Positions 1-10,269 of a stretch of DNA of 64,000 bases are shown piece by piece. The first letter of the stretch is position 1. Every line of letters starts with the position of its first letter. The stretch comes from Peromyscus leucopus (Eukaryota > Chordata > Mammalia > Rodentia > Cricetidae). A program made the translations under genes and the position numbers. The notes beneath the pieces are model-generated. The model had not been told where the DNA came from. It saw only the letters and a list, made by a program, of their open reading frames with translations, and did no database searches. The stretch is taken from NCBI RefSeq assembly GCF_004664715.2, contig NC_051082.1, positions 6,191,848-6,255,847 of the forward strand. Direction: 5' to 3'.

Positions 1-66
1 TACTCAGCAGAGAAAAACAATGACATCATGAGGTTTGCAGGCAAATGGATGGATCTAGAAAAAATC
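1..66 (+). mobile_element. LINE-1 3' fragment
   Basis: The first bases (tactcagcagagaaaaac... then gcaaatggatgga) match the familiar rodent L1 segment downstream of the reverse transcriptase. It is cut by the window start and ends abruptly near base 66. Confidence 0.5.
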
Positions 67-2150
67 TGAGTCTGCAGTTGGGCTGCTGAATCAGGAAAAC
101 TGACTGGAGAAAGAGCCCAGCCAGGGCAAAACTGAGAACTAACAAGGAGTAAAGTCTTTTCTATCAGAAAGCCTCTTTTTGAGGAAAGCTTTGTTTTGAC
201 TGACTCCCAATGAGGTAGGGAGTGTAGCATGAGGGGTTAATGGCCTCTCTATCCATGAGCTCTGACTGAGAGTGCTGGGACAAAGGGAAGCATCCACTAG
301 GGAGATGGGCCAGGTGAAGGCCTGATGAGGCAAAACACCTGTCCTAATACCAGCTTAGAGATGGCAAAAGCCTCCCTTATTAGAAAAGCAGAAGGTTGAT
401 TTTCAGTCTGTACACAAACCACACAGACCCCCCAAAACAGAAACAGATAAAAAGCCCCTACTCTCGGTAGCAGGGAAAGCTGCCACAGTAGTGTAGTGGG
501 TAGCCATTCCAGCTTTGATCTGTACGTTCCAACCCCATTGATGCTTCGGTAACTGTCACGCCTACAAGGCGGGGCCAAGAGAGGGCCCTGAAGACCCGAG
601 ATCGGGATATGCCGCCCTCTCTTGGTTCCTGGACCCTGGACACTGGAGGTAGACCAGGCAGAGTTCTCCAGAGAACACCACCAGACTGTGCTACGTCTTC
701 CCCAGACCCTGCAACCTACCTATCCCTTAATTTGTAAGTTACACCACTAATAAACCTCCCTTTTAACTACATGGAGTGGCCTTAATAATTTCACCAATAC
801 TGTAGTGTCAGAAATGTTTATGAGGCAGAGGGAATAAACTGGGAACTGTCAGGGAGAAAGACTCTCTGAAGAAACAAAGAAGGGACAGATTCCTCCCCAG
901 AAAGGTGCTAGAGTTTGAGGCAGATTTGGGGAGGACAAAAGCCCCTATCTCCAAAGGCACCTAGCAGAGGAGCAGAGCTGCAGCCTGAGACATCTGAAGC
1001 TCTATATCTGGAGGGAAAGGAACAGTGAAAGACTCTGTAGGAGCTATGGAAAACCTCCTTTGTAGATGTTTGGTTTTCACTGACTGGCTAAGGCAAACAG
1101 AAGCCCCAGAGGGAAGTTGGTGAAAGGAATGCATGACTCAATGCATGCTAGCAAGGCAAGTGAAGTTCTGATCCGGGGCCAGTGTCAGATGAAGGAGAGA
1201 CACCTGTGAAAGCCAACTGAGGAGAGAACAGAAATCTCCCAATGTCCCATAATTGAAAACATAAAAGGTTTGGTTCAAATCTCCTGTTGCAAAAGCAAAC
1301 ACTTTGACAGCAAGCACGGTAAAAGAGAGCAGAAATCTCCCGACCTCCCATAGTTGAAAACTCAAAAAGCTTGGTTCAAACCTCCCAGACAAAAAACTTT
1401 GAAAGCAACACCAGTAAAAGAGAACTAGAAGTTGACTTTCAGACCCAAAAAGAACTATGGACAAGGAAGTCTGAAAGCTAGCTTTTCACAACAGACTGCT
1501 ATAGAGAAATGCATTCTGGGAAAGGTAGTTTTTCAGCTGAAGATGGCAATACTGTTCAAAAACTGTTTGTTCAGCTCAGAATGAGGTTTCTCCTCAAAGC
1601 AATGCTAGAAAGCTTAACCATACCTCTTGAGAACTCAGATCAGACAAAAAGCTACCTATAAGAGCAAACAAGCCACTTTAAAATCCTTAAAACGAGGGAA
1701 AGCAGTTTATACACTGAATGTGGTTTTAGATATGAAGAAACATGGGAAATTTTACAAAGTTCTTTACCTATTAAACAAACAACCTGCTGAATGATTCCTT
1801 TGCAAGTCCAATAAGAAGACAAGGAAATGAGCATTCAAAAAAAAATGACTGCTTTATACATGAGAAACTTCAGAAAATCTCTTAAAAAATGGTTGCTTCA
1901 CACCTGAAAGATCCTTATAAGAAATCAATGCTAAATATCACAGCTGCTAACAATAACATCAGAGGTTAAAGCTAATGAACTGAAAATCATAAATCCTGAA
2001 AATGCATTTCCTCTGAGTAAGCCAATGGAGGATATGTTTCATGAAAGAACAGCTATGTTCTTGAATCCTGCGAATAGTAGCAATCTGGGTGAAAATATTG
2101 GGCTAATAAAAATCTATCAGAAACATCAGCACTGTCAAACAACTCATGGC
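67..2150. other. Unrecognised, repeat-like intergenic DNA
   Basis: No convincing exon or gene is visible. Frames here are short and lack family motifs. An AATAAA sits at 749-754 after a stretch that could be the R/U5 end of an old LTR. A tandem duplication lies at 1222-1424. The right edge is the TGGC target duplication (2147-2150) of the gammaretroviral provirus. It may be the interior of an old non-autonomous LTR element, but I cannot name a family. Confidence 0.4.
1222..1424. repeat. Two-copy imperfect tandem repeat, about 100 bp unit
   Basis: Two head-to-tail copies share, in order, agagaacagaaatctccc, cccatarttgaaaac, ttggttcaaa, ctttgaaagcaa and cagtaaaag-like blocks. The first copy is about 1222-1323 and the second about 1324-1424. 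Both lack coding potential. Confidence 0.6.
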
Positions 2151-2295
2151 TGAAAGACCCCCAGGGGAGATCTTCCCTCAGGAGAGACCCCAAACCCAAG
2201 GAACACGTGGAAACCACGGATCAGATGCAAACAGCAAGAGGGTTTATTCAGATACACAGGTACCTGGGGCAAAGTCTCTCAGAGGACCTGGTCCG
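2151..2295 (-). repeat. Truncated 3' LTR (R/U5 part) of the gammaretroviral provirus
   Basis: The sequence from TGAAAGACCCCC through ccaaacccaaggaacac, gggtttattcag and acctggggc is repeated almost exactly at 2955-2995 joined to 9339-9435. The minus-strand polyadenylation signal AATAAA lies at about 2243-2248. Homology stops near 2295, where the sequence passes into gag-proximal DNA; U3 is absent. Confidence 0.8.
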
Positions 2296-2419
2296 GGTGG
2301 CCATGGGAACTCAGAGCGAAAACTTTTCCCTCCACCTGTGAAATAAGACTGAGGTTAAAGGTTCCCTCGTGAGGCCATCCAACATCCATCATGACCCATT
2401 CGGCCTTTCAAAGGGTGAT

Positions 2420-2776
2420 CTATTTATTCTTCTTGACTATAATTCCTTCGTTTTTGGCTCGTGTCTTCACGTCTGACCAGTGGTCAAGCGTGAGGCTCAA
2501 GGGGGTGGTGACAGTCTGTCCCATGGCTGTTTCTAGGAGGAGAACGGTTAAACAGAAAACAAAGAACGACAGACAAACGCAAATAAGACTAACACGCGCT
2601 GCGTGGCTTCGGTTCCAAACTGAAAGCAAAACCTCAGAAGGAGACTGCGAGGGTCCGGACCCCTCGTCTCCGACCAACACCACGTATCCCTCGGATACGT
2701 GAGTGGCCCCGAAAAACCGTGCCCCGGAGGGGACTTCAGACACCCGTGGAACGTCTTCCAGGGTTACGGTGGGCAA
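2420..2776 (-). pseudogene. gag: gag start with upstream leader frame, gammaretroviral remnant
   Basis: A 118-codon minus-strand frame contains the myristoylated matrix start MGQTVTTPL at 2524 and continues for only 34 codons before the deletion junction. The same frame is open upstream through a hydrophobic stretch, as in the leader of murine-leukaemia-type viruses that can encode a glycosylated Gag. Only this N-terminal fragment survives; capsid, nucleocapsid, pol and env are absent. No function is implied. Confidence 0.8.
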
Positions 2777-2934
2777 AGTCCGAGCTCGTCAGCTCCTTCA
2801 GTACCCACCGCCACAGACAGATTATCAGGCGCGCAGACAAACAGACAACACTCAGACAGGACAGGGATGACATATACCGAGGCCGGCCGGCTTACCTCCT
2901 GACGGTGGGTCGGTGGTCCCAGGGAGGGGTCTCT

Positions 2935-2952
2935 ATCTCGGTGGGACCTCCA
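2935..2952 (-). other. Primer-binding site, tRNA-Gln type
   Basis: On the minus strand TGGAGGTCCCACCGAGAT starts two bases after the LTR edge at 2955. This is the complement of a tRNA-Gln 3' end, the primer class used by GLN-type gammaretroviral elements. Confidence 0.75.
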
Positions 2953-2954
2953 AA

Positions 2955-2995
2955 TGAAAGACCCCCAGGGGAGATCTTCCCTCAGGAGAGAGCCC
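2955..2995 (-). repeat. Gammaretroviral 5' LTR, U5 end (left part)
   Basis: Forty-one bases from TGAAAGACCCCC to gagagagccc match the start of the 3' LTR at 2151. The LTR is interrupted at 2996 by the class II provirus and resumes at 9339. Confidence 0.85.
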
Positions 2996-3394
2996 TGACC
3001 CGTCCAGCAGGCCAGGTTATTCGAGGGTCTCGAGGAGGGACCACCTGTGAATCAATGGGGGGCGAGAGGGAAAGGAGACCAAGCGCGTGAAGAAAGACAG
3101 AGTCAGTCTGAGTTGTGTCAAGGTCTCCGTTTATTGACTGGGTGTTAGAGCTTATAAACAGGGCTTCAGGTAGGGAGGGGGAGCAGGAGTGAGGAGAGGA
3201 CAAAGAAAATTTCTAAGGAGGGTCAGCAGAAGGTCGCTTTGGTCCCAGGCCCCTGCAGCTAGCTGATTTAAAGAGGTTTATTTAATCCTACATTCCTAGG
3301 TTAGACTAAAAGCCTCTTATTTACACGAGGCTTGATAAATCGTGGCAGGTAACACAAGGTTCAAGACACAGCTGTCCAGAGTCGGTCTCCAACA
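2996..3394 (-). repeat. 3' LTR of class II provirus copy 1
   Basis: On the minus strand it runs TGTTGGAGACC to GACGGGTCA. A polyadenylation signal AATAAA is at about 3128-3133 and the R region follows. It matches 8940-9338 with few differences. Confidence 0.85.
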
Positions 3395-3410
3395 GTTCCC
3401 CCTCTTTTCT
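3395..3410 (-). other. Polypurine tract of class II provirus copy 1
   Basis: Minus strand AAAAGAGGGGGAAC lies directly before the 3' LTR, the usual plus-strand priming site. The same tract is at 53914-53929 in copy 2. Confidence 0.75.
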
Positions 3411-3606
3411 CAAAAATGGAACAAGTCCATGTGATCGGGGTTGTGGTGGTCCGAGAGAGCCTCTGTCTTAGGCTATACAGGGGGACTCCCACGCATGACA
3501 GGTGCCATGTTGAGCCGGTCTCAACGACCTCTGTACACTGTTGTCTCCTGCGTGGGCCCTGTACTATTCCCGTCATTGAGTACTCTCTAGCAAGACCGTG
3601 GGGATG

Positions 3607-3894
3607 TTAGGGCTTTAGGACACTGAATCTGAGTCCTTGGTGGGACTCCTGGCCGGCCTCCTCGGAATCTACTCTGTGATAATGAATCGAGACGTGTCGT
3701 GGTAAGGCCGAATCAATCTGATTTTTGATAAACCGAGTCAACCGCTGAAAGGCCCAGGGACCAAAGGTAATGAGAAGGAGAAGGAAAATAATCAGGGGGG
3801 CCAGGAGGGTGGGGATCAGGGTAGAAAGCCAAGGGGATTCTTTAAAGCTTCTATATAGAAGGGCAAACCCTGCTCCTAAGAGCAAGAGCCGCAT
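3607..3894 (-). pseudogene. env: env transmembrane subunit C-terminal remnant, copy 1
   Basis: A 95-codon frame has a long hydrophobic membrane-spanning stretch followed by a charged cytoplasmic tail that contains RLTRFIKNQI, and stops about 210 bp before the 3' LTR. Composition and position fit the end of a class II-type envelope transmembrane subunit. Upstream surface subunit, fusion peptide and heptads are not in frame, so this is a relic. The equivalent frame in copy 2 is at 54125-54349. Confidence 0.7.
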
Positions 3895-6800
3895 CTTACT
3901 GCAGCCCCATAAAGGCTAATAAAGGAAAAACCCACAAGATTACAATTCCCATACAATTTCGTTTCACAAGATCATGGTCTGGGTACAGAGTGATCACAGA
4001 CGGGTAATTTGCATCAACAGGTACATTTTCCCTGAAACCTCAAAGGGGAGGGGGGTATCAAGGCGGGAGTGGAATTTACACAAAGGTCACAGTGGTCCTT
4101 CCTGGAACACCTGCAACTATACCAGTCACAGTTGAGCACATCTCTTAACAGAAATCTCTTTACATTGTTATATGGTTGCAGGGGAGATTGAACAATGGCT
4201 AAGTCAGGTTGCTCTTGGAACTAGATTTATAGTTTATCATTTCCTGGTGCTTGAAATTTTCTCTTTTCCTGAGACTTGGGGGTGTAAGCCTGAAGGGCTA
4301 GGGTCTTTCATTACCCCATTTTATTTTTGGCAAATTTTAATCTTAAAACTATGGCATTGCATTAGTAACTCATGGCCTATTTTAGTAACTCATGGCCTGT
4401 AATGGCCATGCATAGTTCATGTACAATTAGCCATCTGGTCTCTATGCCAGGAAGTTTTCTTTTGACCCAGCATTTCAGCCTTTTTTGAACAAGGAAAATG
4501 GGACGATGTATTCTCTTCTGGAACTGCTTCAAGCTGGCATTGGGGTGTCATTATCAGGGCTCCTACCCCCAAAGGCTGAAAAGCTGGTCAAAGACTGGGC
4601 AGGGGGCATTTGTCAGTAGCATGTAGCTGCCTGACCCCATAGGGACAGAGAAGAATCATGTTAGCTGGGCTGGTCCACGTTAGCCTTTAGCACGTCTGGA
4701 GTTCACAGTCGTCTGGAGCAGTGGAGTCAGGAATTGAAACTTGGAGGTGTCTGCCAGCCAAGTAGAAATCTGTTGAGACAGATTTAAACTAGGAACAGAG
4801 GTTAAAATTTATGAACTTATTTGAAACCTTAGGTCCATACCCTTAGTGATGGGGAAAGCACTAATCCCAAGACCAGGAGAGAGGAAAAATACCATCTTTA
4901 GGAATACTTATCTGGGGTTCTTTTGACCTCTGTGGAGTGGATCTATGTTTTTATGACTCTTTTGATCCTTTGAGGCCTTTTTGCAGAATGACATAAAAGT
5001 TTTAGATACATTAGTATTACCAATCTGTACTGAAATCCATATTGTAGACAAAGCAGATAATGGGTATCTGTAAAACAGCAGAAGTAGACTTATACCTTTG
5101 AATCCCAACAAGAACTACAGATTTGGGCATTTTACTTCTGTCCAGAAAGCCAGGTGTAAGTTGGACAGAGATTTTTGGCCTGGTGAGAAGCACTTTTAGG
5201 TTTACATTTAGACATATCTAGATGACATCTAAAACAAATCCAAAATGTTGAGCTTGTGACTGAACAGTAAGTGGTCATTGCTCTATCAGCTCATCAGGAC
5301 TCCTAAATGTTAAGCTCTGAACCATAGAACAGGAGAGTAATCTGAAACATATCTTATTTTAGACTCATACCCGAACCTTTATGATTTATTTAAATTTTTA
5401 CATCTTAGAACATTTTTTTTAAAGTGAGCTAAAAGGCTAGCTATGGCCTTGCAGAAGGATCTGGCTGATGGTGCCATGCTGACAAAGTTAGAGCTAGCCT
5501 AGCCATCAGTACTATCAGAAATCTGAGAAGGATAAACTATATCTGAGTGCAGACCAAGAAGCTTCAATCCTATAAATCACAGTGATCAATCCCTACACAG
5601 GTCTCTATAGCGTTGGAGGTACCAGTCAGAATAACATCAGTCTTCTACCACCATCAAGCCCATAAGGCAGAGTACCTTTTCTGTGGAATAGGGACATGGA
5701 AGACGGACAGTGTCCTACTACTTGTCCACAGTCTGGGCTGGGTCCTAGAGGCAGGTGTTGCATTGGGCATCTTGCCCTGTGGTCAGTGTCGTTCGCAATT
5801 CAGGTGGCATCTTCTTGTCATTCCATATCTTCTTTGGAGACCTTAGGAGTCATTGCTAGGAGCTGGGGAGCTAGGAGTCTCTGTTTCTGATAGTAAGTTT
5901 TTAATCAAATAATTTAAATGTCATATTCATCAGATCATTGACAGGTTTGAGGACCATTATCTATTAAATGTATCTGAGCCAAACAAATCTAGGCCTAATC
6001 TTGAAAATATCTCTAAGTTTGGTAATAATGACCAGGCTAATTTGTTCTCCTATAGATATATTAGTCAAATATACCTCTCAGTTTGTTTTTATTTAAATAG
6101 AACCGTTTATGCTTTAAACTAGTATCTGGATAGCCAGATGACTAGTATTAACTTGTATTCCTTAACACAGAAGGACATGCATGCAAACTCAGACATTCAA
6201 AACCAAACATACATGTGGCCACATTTTCATTCATACCCGCAGAATAGACAGACATTTTTAAAACTATCACCCTTTGGAGTCTCCATGTAACAGCAGAATA
6301 GCAAGAGAAAGAAATCTGAAACATGTTTACTTAAACTTTAAAGTTAGACCTTAAAGTTTCATTATATTTTTTTTCAAACACTCATGACATGTTTAAGCCT
6401 TTAAATTTTTACATTTTAAACCGTTTCCTCATATCAAAAATCATTTATCTAAATTTGTCTTAACCAACAATAATTTGAAACCAATTTTCTTAAATGATGG
6501 CAAGTATTTGTAACACATTGAACTCAAATGACCAAAACCCATGTAAATTTTTATTTTTCCTTTGGAAACAAAAGCATAATTTCCCCAGTATCTTGAACTG
6601 GTAATTTAACATTTCTTTTTCAAGCAATATCAGTGTTATGCCCAGATCGAGTCCCCAAAGAAGCCACTGGAGACCTCAGGTACAGAATGCAAAAGCAAGG
6701 TTTATTTAAATGAATTTTACAAGCCTCGGCAGGGGGGCTAGTTCCAAACCTCTCACACACAGCAGGGAGGTTGGAAGGAGCAAGTGCCTTTCTTTGTGAG

Positions 6801-7320
6801 GCTAATACAGACCACATAATTCATCTCCCACCACCCGCGTCCCTCTTTAGGTTCATATCAGTAGTTTTTCATGTTATTTTTATTTCTCATTTGTTTAGCA
6901 ACCGTATTTAAGAGTTTTATGAGCTGTCTCCCGGGTTTGGGGAATTTGGGGAGTTTGGGATGTTTTATGACCACTTAGTCTCTGTCAGATGGTCATATAT
7001 CCTAACTCTGTGTTTTCTTAAGTTTCTGTAGTTGATAAAGCCACCTGGAAAAAGGCGTCTAAGTTCTTATCTACATTTAAGAATCCTGGTTTTAGCTTCT
7101 TTTTGTCTGTAGGGGATGAAGTTGGAGGGGGAGGGTTACTGAGGTTTCACAATCAGGACAGAGAAGGGTTAACAAGAGAAATTCCTGGCTGGCAGAAGAG
7201 ACCTTGAAGTTATCACAGTAAAGGAAGGGAGGGGGAGCAGTGGTCATAAAGTTGACTGCCAGTGTTCCTGAAAAAAAAGTTTTTGTTAACTCCTCTGACT
7301 AAAGTCAGATTCTCTGTTCA
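3895..7320 (-). other. Non-coding interior of class II provirus copy 1
   Basis: No pol motif or long frame is seen in 3.4 kb. Near 6634-6720 the minus strand shows AATAAA-like sequence and ends ...GGGCATAACA, which could be the R/U5 end of another LTR captured inside the element; I could not find a matching partner LTR. The stretch is repeated nearly base for base at 54415-57840. Confidence 0.6.
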
Positions 7321-7596
7321 GTGTTCACACAGTTTTGTCAGTTGCAGGCAGCCATTGTCCTGTCCAGAGCAGGACATGAGAATCTTAGCCCGCCTGTACC
7401 GAGAGCACGCACCCCCACCCTCGCAGCCAGCTGCCTAAGTCCTGACAGCAAGAGAGCTAGGGAGGGAGGGAGGTGGCCCTCGCTGTGCCTCTCTCTCCTT
7501 TTCTCCGGGAAAATAAGGGAGGTGAGTAGCAGAAACAGATGACATTTACACAGACAATCCAAGTACCGGCACATCAGCACTGAGATGATGATGGCC

Positions 7597-7848
7597 TCAC
7601 TCACAGCAAGCAAGCCTCTCGATTGTGGCTCGCACATCCTTCTGGTGGGCTAGGCAAAGGTCTAGTGGAGAAGAAGGGGACTGTCCCATAGCGTCCATCA
7701 CAGTCAAGTCAACAATGAGAACAGTTAACACATTACACACAAGACAAAGGGCACACGAAAAAAACTTTGCCCCAACGAGACAACCAACAAAGCTCCAAGA
7801 ACAATGACAGCCTGTTGTGCTCTGTGGAGAGTGACCCTCCAGGCTCAA
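7597..7848 (-). pseudogene. Second gag-start-like frame inside the class II provirus, copy 1
   Basis: An 83-codon frame has a hydrophobic leader and then an internal MGQSPSSPL followed by a KDV-like motif. The arrangement resembles the gammaretroviral leader plus matrix start seen at 2420-2776, but similarity is weak. Copy 2 has the same segment in a longer frame at 57846-58427. This may mark a mosaic element or be chance; moderate-to-low certainty. Confidence 0.4.
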
Positions 7849-8286
7849 TCACACCAAAAACAATCCAGACTTGAGGATCTCTGTCCTTGATCAAACAGAC
7901 ATCTGGGGGCTTTCGCATCCCTGTCAGTCAGACATGTACCTTATTTCTTGGAAGAGAAACAGAGTGTAAAGTAACAATGACCACAATAAAACATACAAAA
8001 AACTCCCACAGAATGGCTCTAACAATTTCCCGGGACAAAATACAAAGTGGCACTTCTTCCCACCATGGGGAAAGGTACCCAAAGATGCTCCTCTCCTGAG
8101 CACTCCCTGGAGGAGACTCCTAAAATCAAATGGTCACATCTGAGGTGGCTCCAAATGGCTGGGGACTAGGGGGTCCCTTGCCCAAATCAGGGAATGAGAC
8201 GTCTCTCTTTCCCTCCCAGGATCACTGTCTGGACACGTCTGTCCCAGTGAGCCTGCAAAGTACAAATCAGTCGACTGGCACAAAAC

Positions 8287-8667
8287 TTAACAAGACAAGA
8301 AAGAGATATCGACAAGACAGAGAGCGCACTTACTGGTAGATGTCAATAAACCTCTGGACCCTTGAGGGTCCCGGTGGGGTCTTTTGGTCTTTTGTTCGAT
8401 GTGATTTGTGGCAACCTCACTCTTACGGTCTGCTGGGACGGACACATCGTTTAATAGATCCTCAGCAAGTGCCAGAATATGTGACACCCTACTATCCTTT
8501 TCTGAATCCTTTAAAACATCTCTGATTACTCCATAGAAACTAAAGAATACATCAGGGACATTCTCTCCGTCCCTAAGCAAGTTATTGATATCCTTTCTGA
8601 CTTTATTCCACGTCAAAGGGTGGATGCCCGGGCCATTAATAACCAGCCAGGGACATTTTTCTTCCAC
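8287..8667 (-). pseudogene. gag: gag matrix-like remnant of class II provirus, copy 1
   Basis: The frame reads EEKCPWLVINGPGI, then TWNKVRKDIN and a FFSFYGVIRDVL block, which matches the pattern of the betaretroviral matrix domain (CPW, a W-x-x-V helix, then an aromatic helix). The matrix N-terminus lies upstream in a poly-A-rich segment. No capsid or zinc-knuckle part follows. Copy 2 has the same region at about 58822-59210, broken by a stop. Confidence 0.65.
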
Positions 8668-8804
8668 AAAATAGAAAAACTTAATTAAATCTTTTTTCTT
8701 TCTTTCTTTTTGACTCTTATTCCCCTCTCCCTGAAATCTTCATTTCCTTAATGAAGAGAGCCTCTTTAGAGAGCACTTTACCCATTGATTAGTGAACGGC
8801 ACTT

Positions 8805-8812
8805 ACCTCAAG
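8805..8812 (-). promoter_or_regulatory. Candidate retroviral major splice donor
   Basis: Minus strand GAGGTAAGTG in the leader between primer-binding site and gag is a near-consensus 5' splice site, as expected for subgenomic env RNA. Copy 2 reads GAGATAAGTG at the same place, so its donor is damaged. Confidence 0.5.
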
Positions 8813-8919
8813 GCTGCCCGCGGTGCACGAGTGATGCTGTTGGGGCCCCTCTACCCTAGTGAGTCTGGCCAGACCCCGTTTTCTGTTTGCCGTCCAGTAG
8901 TGAGTCGCCGTGCCTCGAG

Positions 8920-8937
8920 CCCCACGTTCGGGCGCCA
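8920..8937 (-). other. Primer-binding site, tRNA-Lys type
   Basis: Minus strand TGGCGCCCGAACGTGGGG begins two bases after the 5' LTR. TGGCGCCC is the Lys-type primer complement used by betaretroviruses and related class II elements. In copy 2 the first base is changed (GGGCGCCCGAAC). Confidence 0.75.
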
Positions 8938-8939
8938 CT

Positions 8940-9338
8940 TGACCCATCCAGCAGGCCAGGTTATTCGAGGGTCTCGAGGAGGGACCACCTGTGAATCAAT
9001 GGGGGGCGAGAGGGAAAGGAGACCAAGCGCGTGAAGAAAGACAGAGTCAGTCTGAGTTGCGTCAAGGTCTCCGTTTATTGACTGGGTGTTAGAGCTTATA
9101 AACAGGGCTTCAGGTAGGGAGGGGGAGCAGGAGTGAGGAGAGGACAAAGAAAATTCCTAAGGAGGGTCAGCAGGAGGTCGCTTTGGTCCCAGGGCCCTGC
9201 AGCTAGCTGATTTAAAGAGGTTTATTTAATCCTACATTCCTAGGTTAGACTAAAAGCCTCTTATTTACACGAGGCTTGATAAATCGTGGCAGGTAACACA
9301 AGGTTCAAGACACAGCTGTCCAGAGTCGGTCTCCAACA
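8940..9338 (-). repeat. 5' LTR of class II provirus copy 1
   Basis: Nearly identical to 2996-3394, with the same TG...CA ends and polyadenylation signal. It is followed directly by the resumed gammaretroviral LTR. Confidence 0.85.
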
Positions 9339-9973
9339 CACCCCAAACCCAAGGAACACGCCGAAACCACGGATCAGATGCAAACAGCAAGAGGGTTTAT
9401 TCAGATACACAGGTACCTGGGGCGAAGTCTCTCGGAGGACTTGCACGCCTTCCCAGGGCAAGGGGGACTTTTTATAGGATCCCAGGGGCAGAGGCGTGGT
9501 TACAGAAGCGAGAAGCATAGTTACAGGTTTCCTATTGGTTGTTTCGAAGAAGGCCAGGGTGAACTTGGGAACGTATTCTTAATTCTCAGAAATTTGATGT
9601 GTGTGGCTGACTTGGCCTTGCCCAGGCTACAGTGGGTGTTTTTCCAGCCCAGCTGCTTATTCCTCAAGGCCAGGGGGCCAACCATAAATCTCCTGATTTG
9701 ACTCAACGCTTTTTCTCCCAAGGCCGGTGGCCGACCACAGTTATGTCTCTCTCAAGGCCGGTGGCCGACCATAGCTATCTCTCTCAAGGCCGGGTGGCCA
9801 GCCATAGTTATCTCTCTCAAGGCCGGATGGCCGGCCACAGCTGTGAACTTCTGTTTTTTCTGGTTCTGGCCTTTCAGAATGGCATTTCTTAGGCTAAGTT
9901 ATTGGGACGGGGGGCGGGGGGCATTTCATTGGCCCAATGCCCCATGTCCTCATAATGGAGTGGGGGTCTTTCA
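9339..9973 (-). repeat. Gammaretroviral 5' LTR, remainder (U3-R-U5 right part)
   Basis: The sequence resumes with caccccaaacccaagg, matching 2185 onward, carries the minus-strand AATAAA near 9395-9400, and ends TGGGGGTCTTTCA at 9973, the inverted terminal repeat. The U3 part has an array of direct repeats at 9664-9845. The TGGC target duplication follows immediately. Confidence 0.85.
9664..9845 (-). repeat. U3 direct-repeat array, about 32-bp unit, 4 copies plus 1 diverged
   Basis: Copies start near 9719, 9752, 9784 and 9817, each beginning tcaaggccggNtggcc and ending ctatctctc or similar; a more diverged copy is at 9664. Their position in U3 is that of the enhancer repeats of gammaretroviral LTRs. 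Enhancer function is inference. Confidence 0.75.
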
Positions 9974-10065
9974 TGGCCAATACAGCTTTAAAAAAATTAA
10001 GAAGGGGGAAATTTGTATCAGAGTTTGGTGATAAGTTTGAAAAGCAGCTAAAACAATGCTCCTGA

Positions 10066-10134
10066 TTAAAGAAATTCTATAGATCTAAAACTTATCTACT
10101 TCTTATCTACACTTACATCATGGCCACTTTCTAC
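10066..10134 (+). repeat. Inverted repeat, left arm
   Basis: The 69-base segment from ttaaagaaattctatag to ctttctaca is the reverse complement of 11162-11230 with few mismatches. About 1 kb separates the arms. Confidence 0.75.
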
Positions 10135-10269
10135 AAGCTTGCAAGGTTCCAGCTTGCAGTCCTGGGAAAGTAGGAGAATGAAGAGGCTTCCAGACTGCAG
10201 AGGAGTTTTAGACAATTGTAACTAAGTTTCAGCAATGTTTTCAGATCTGCTGAATGTAGCTAGAGTTTT

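Larger units (their letters stand above)
2996..9338 (-). mobile_element. Class II (betaretrovirus-like) endogenous provirus, copy 1, nested and pol-less
   Basis: Two matching LTRs of about 400 bp (2996-3394 and 8940-9338) with TGTTGG...GGGTCA ends flank a 5.5-kb interior. On the minus strand the order is 5' LTR, Lys-type primer-binding site, splice donor, gag matrix-like frame, a long non-coding middle, env transmembrane C-terminus, polypurine tract, 3' LTR. No protease, reverse transcriptase or integrase motifs are visible. It sits inside the 5' LTR of the gammaretroviral provirus; the 6-bp flanks gagccc (2990-2995) and cacccc (9339-9344) both derive from gacccc as read in the undisturbed 3' LTR. 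Confidence 0.85.
2151..9973 (-). mobile_element. Gammaretrovirus-like endogenous provirus (Gln primer), internally deleted and split by a nested provirus
   Basis: Read on the minus strand this is 5' LTR (9973 to 2955, interrupted), tRNA-Gln-type primer-binding site, leader, start of gag, then a junction directly into R/U5 of the 3' LTR (2295 to 2151). Both LTR edges carry the TGAAAGACCCCC inverted terminal repeat typical of murine-leukaemia-type LTRs. A perfect 4-bp target duplication TGGC flanks it (2147-2150 and 9974-9977), as expected for gammaretroviral integration. Most of gag, all pol and env, and U3 of the 3' LTR are missing, so it is a defective relic. A class II provirus occupies 2996-9338. 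Confidence 0.85.

Noticed and set aside
7321..7637. Frames on both strands near the proviral leader as host-derived genes
   Set aside because: GC-richer proviral DNA shared with copy 2, where the same frames are rearranged by small indels; no conserved product.
9719..9845. CRISPR-like spaced repeats
   Set aside because: The units are directly adjacent repeats in a retroviral U3 in a mammalian genome, with no unique spacers.
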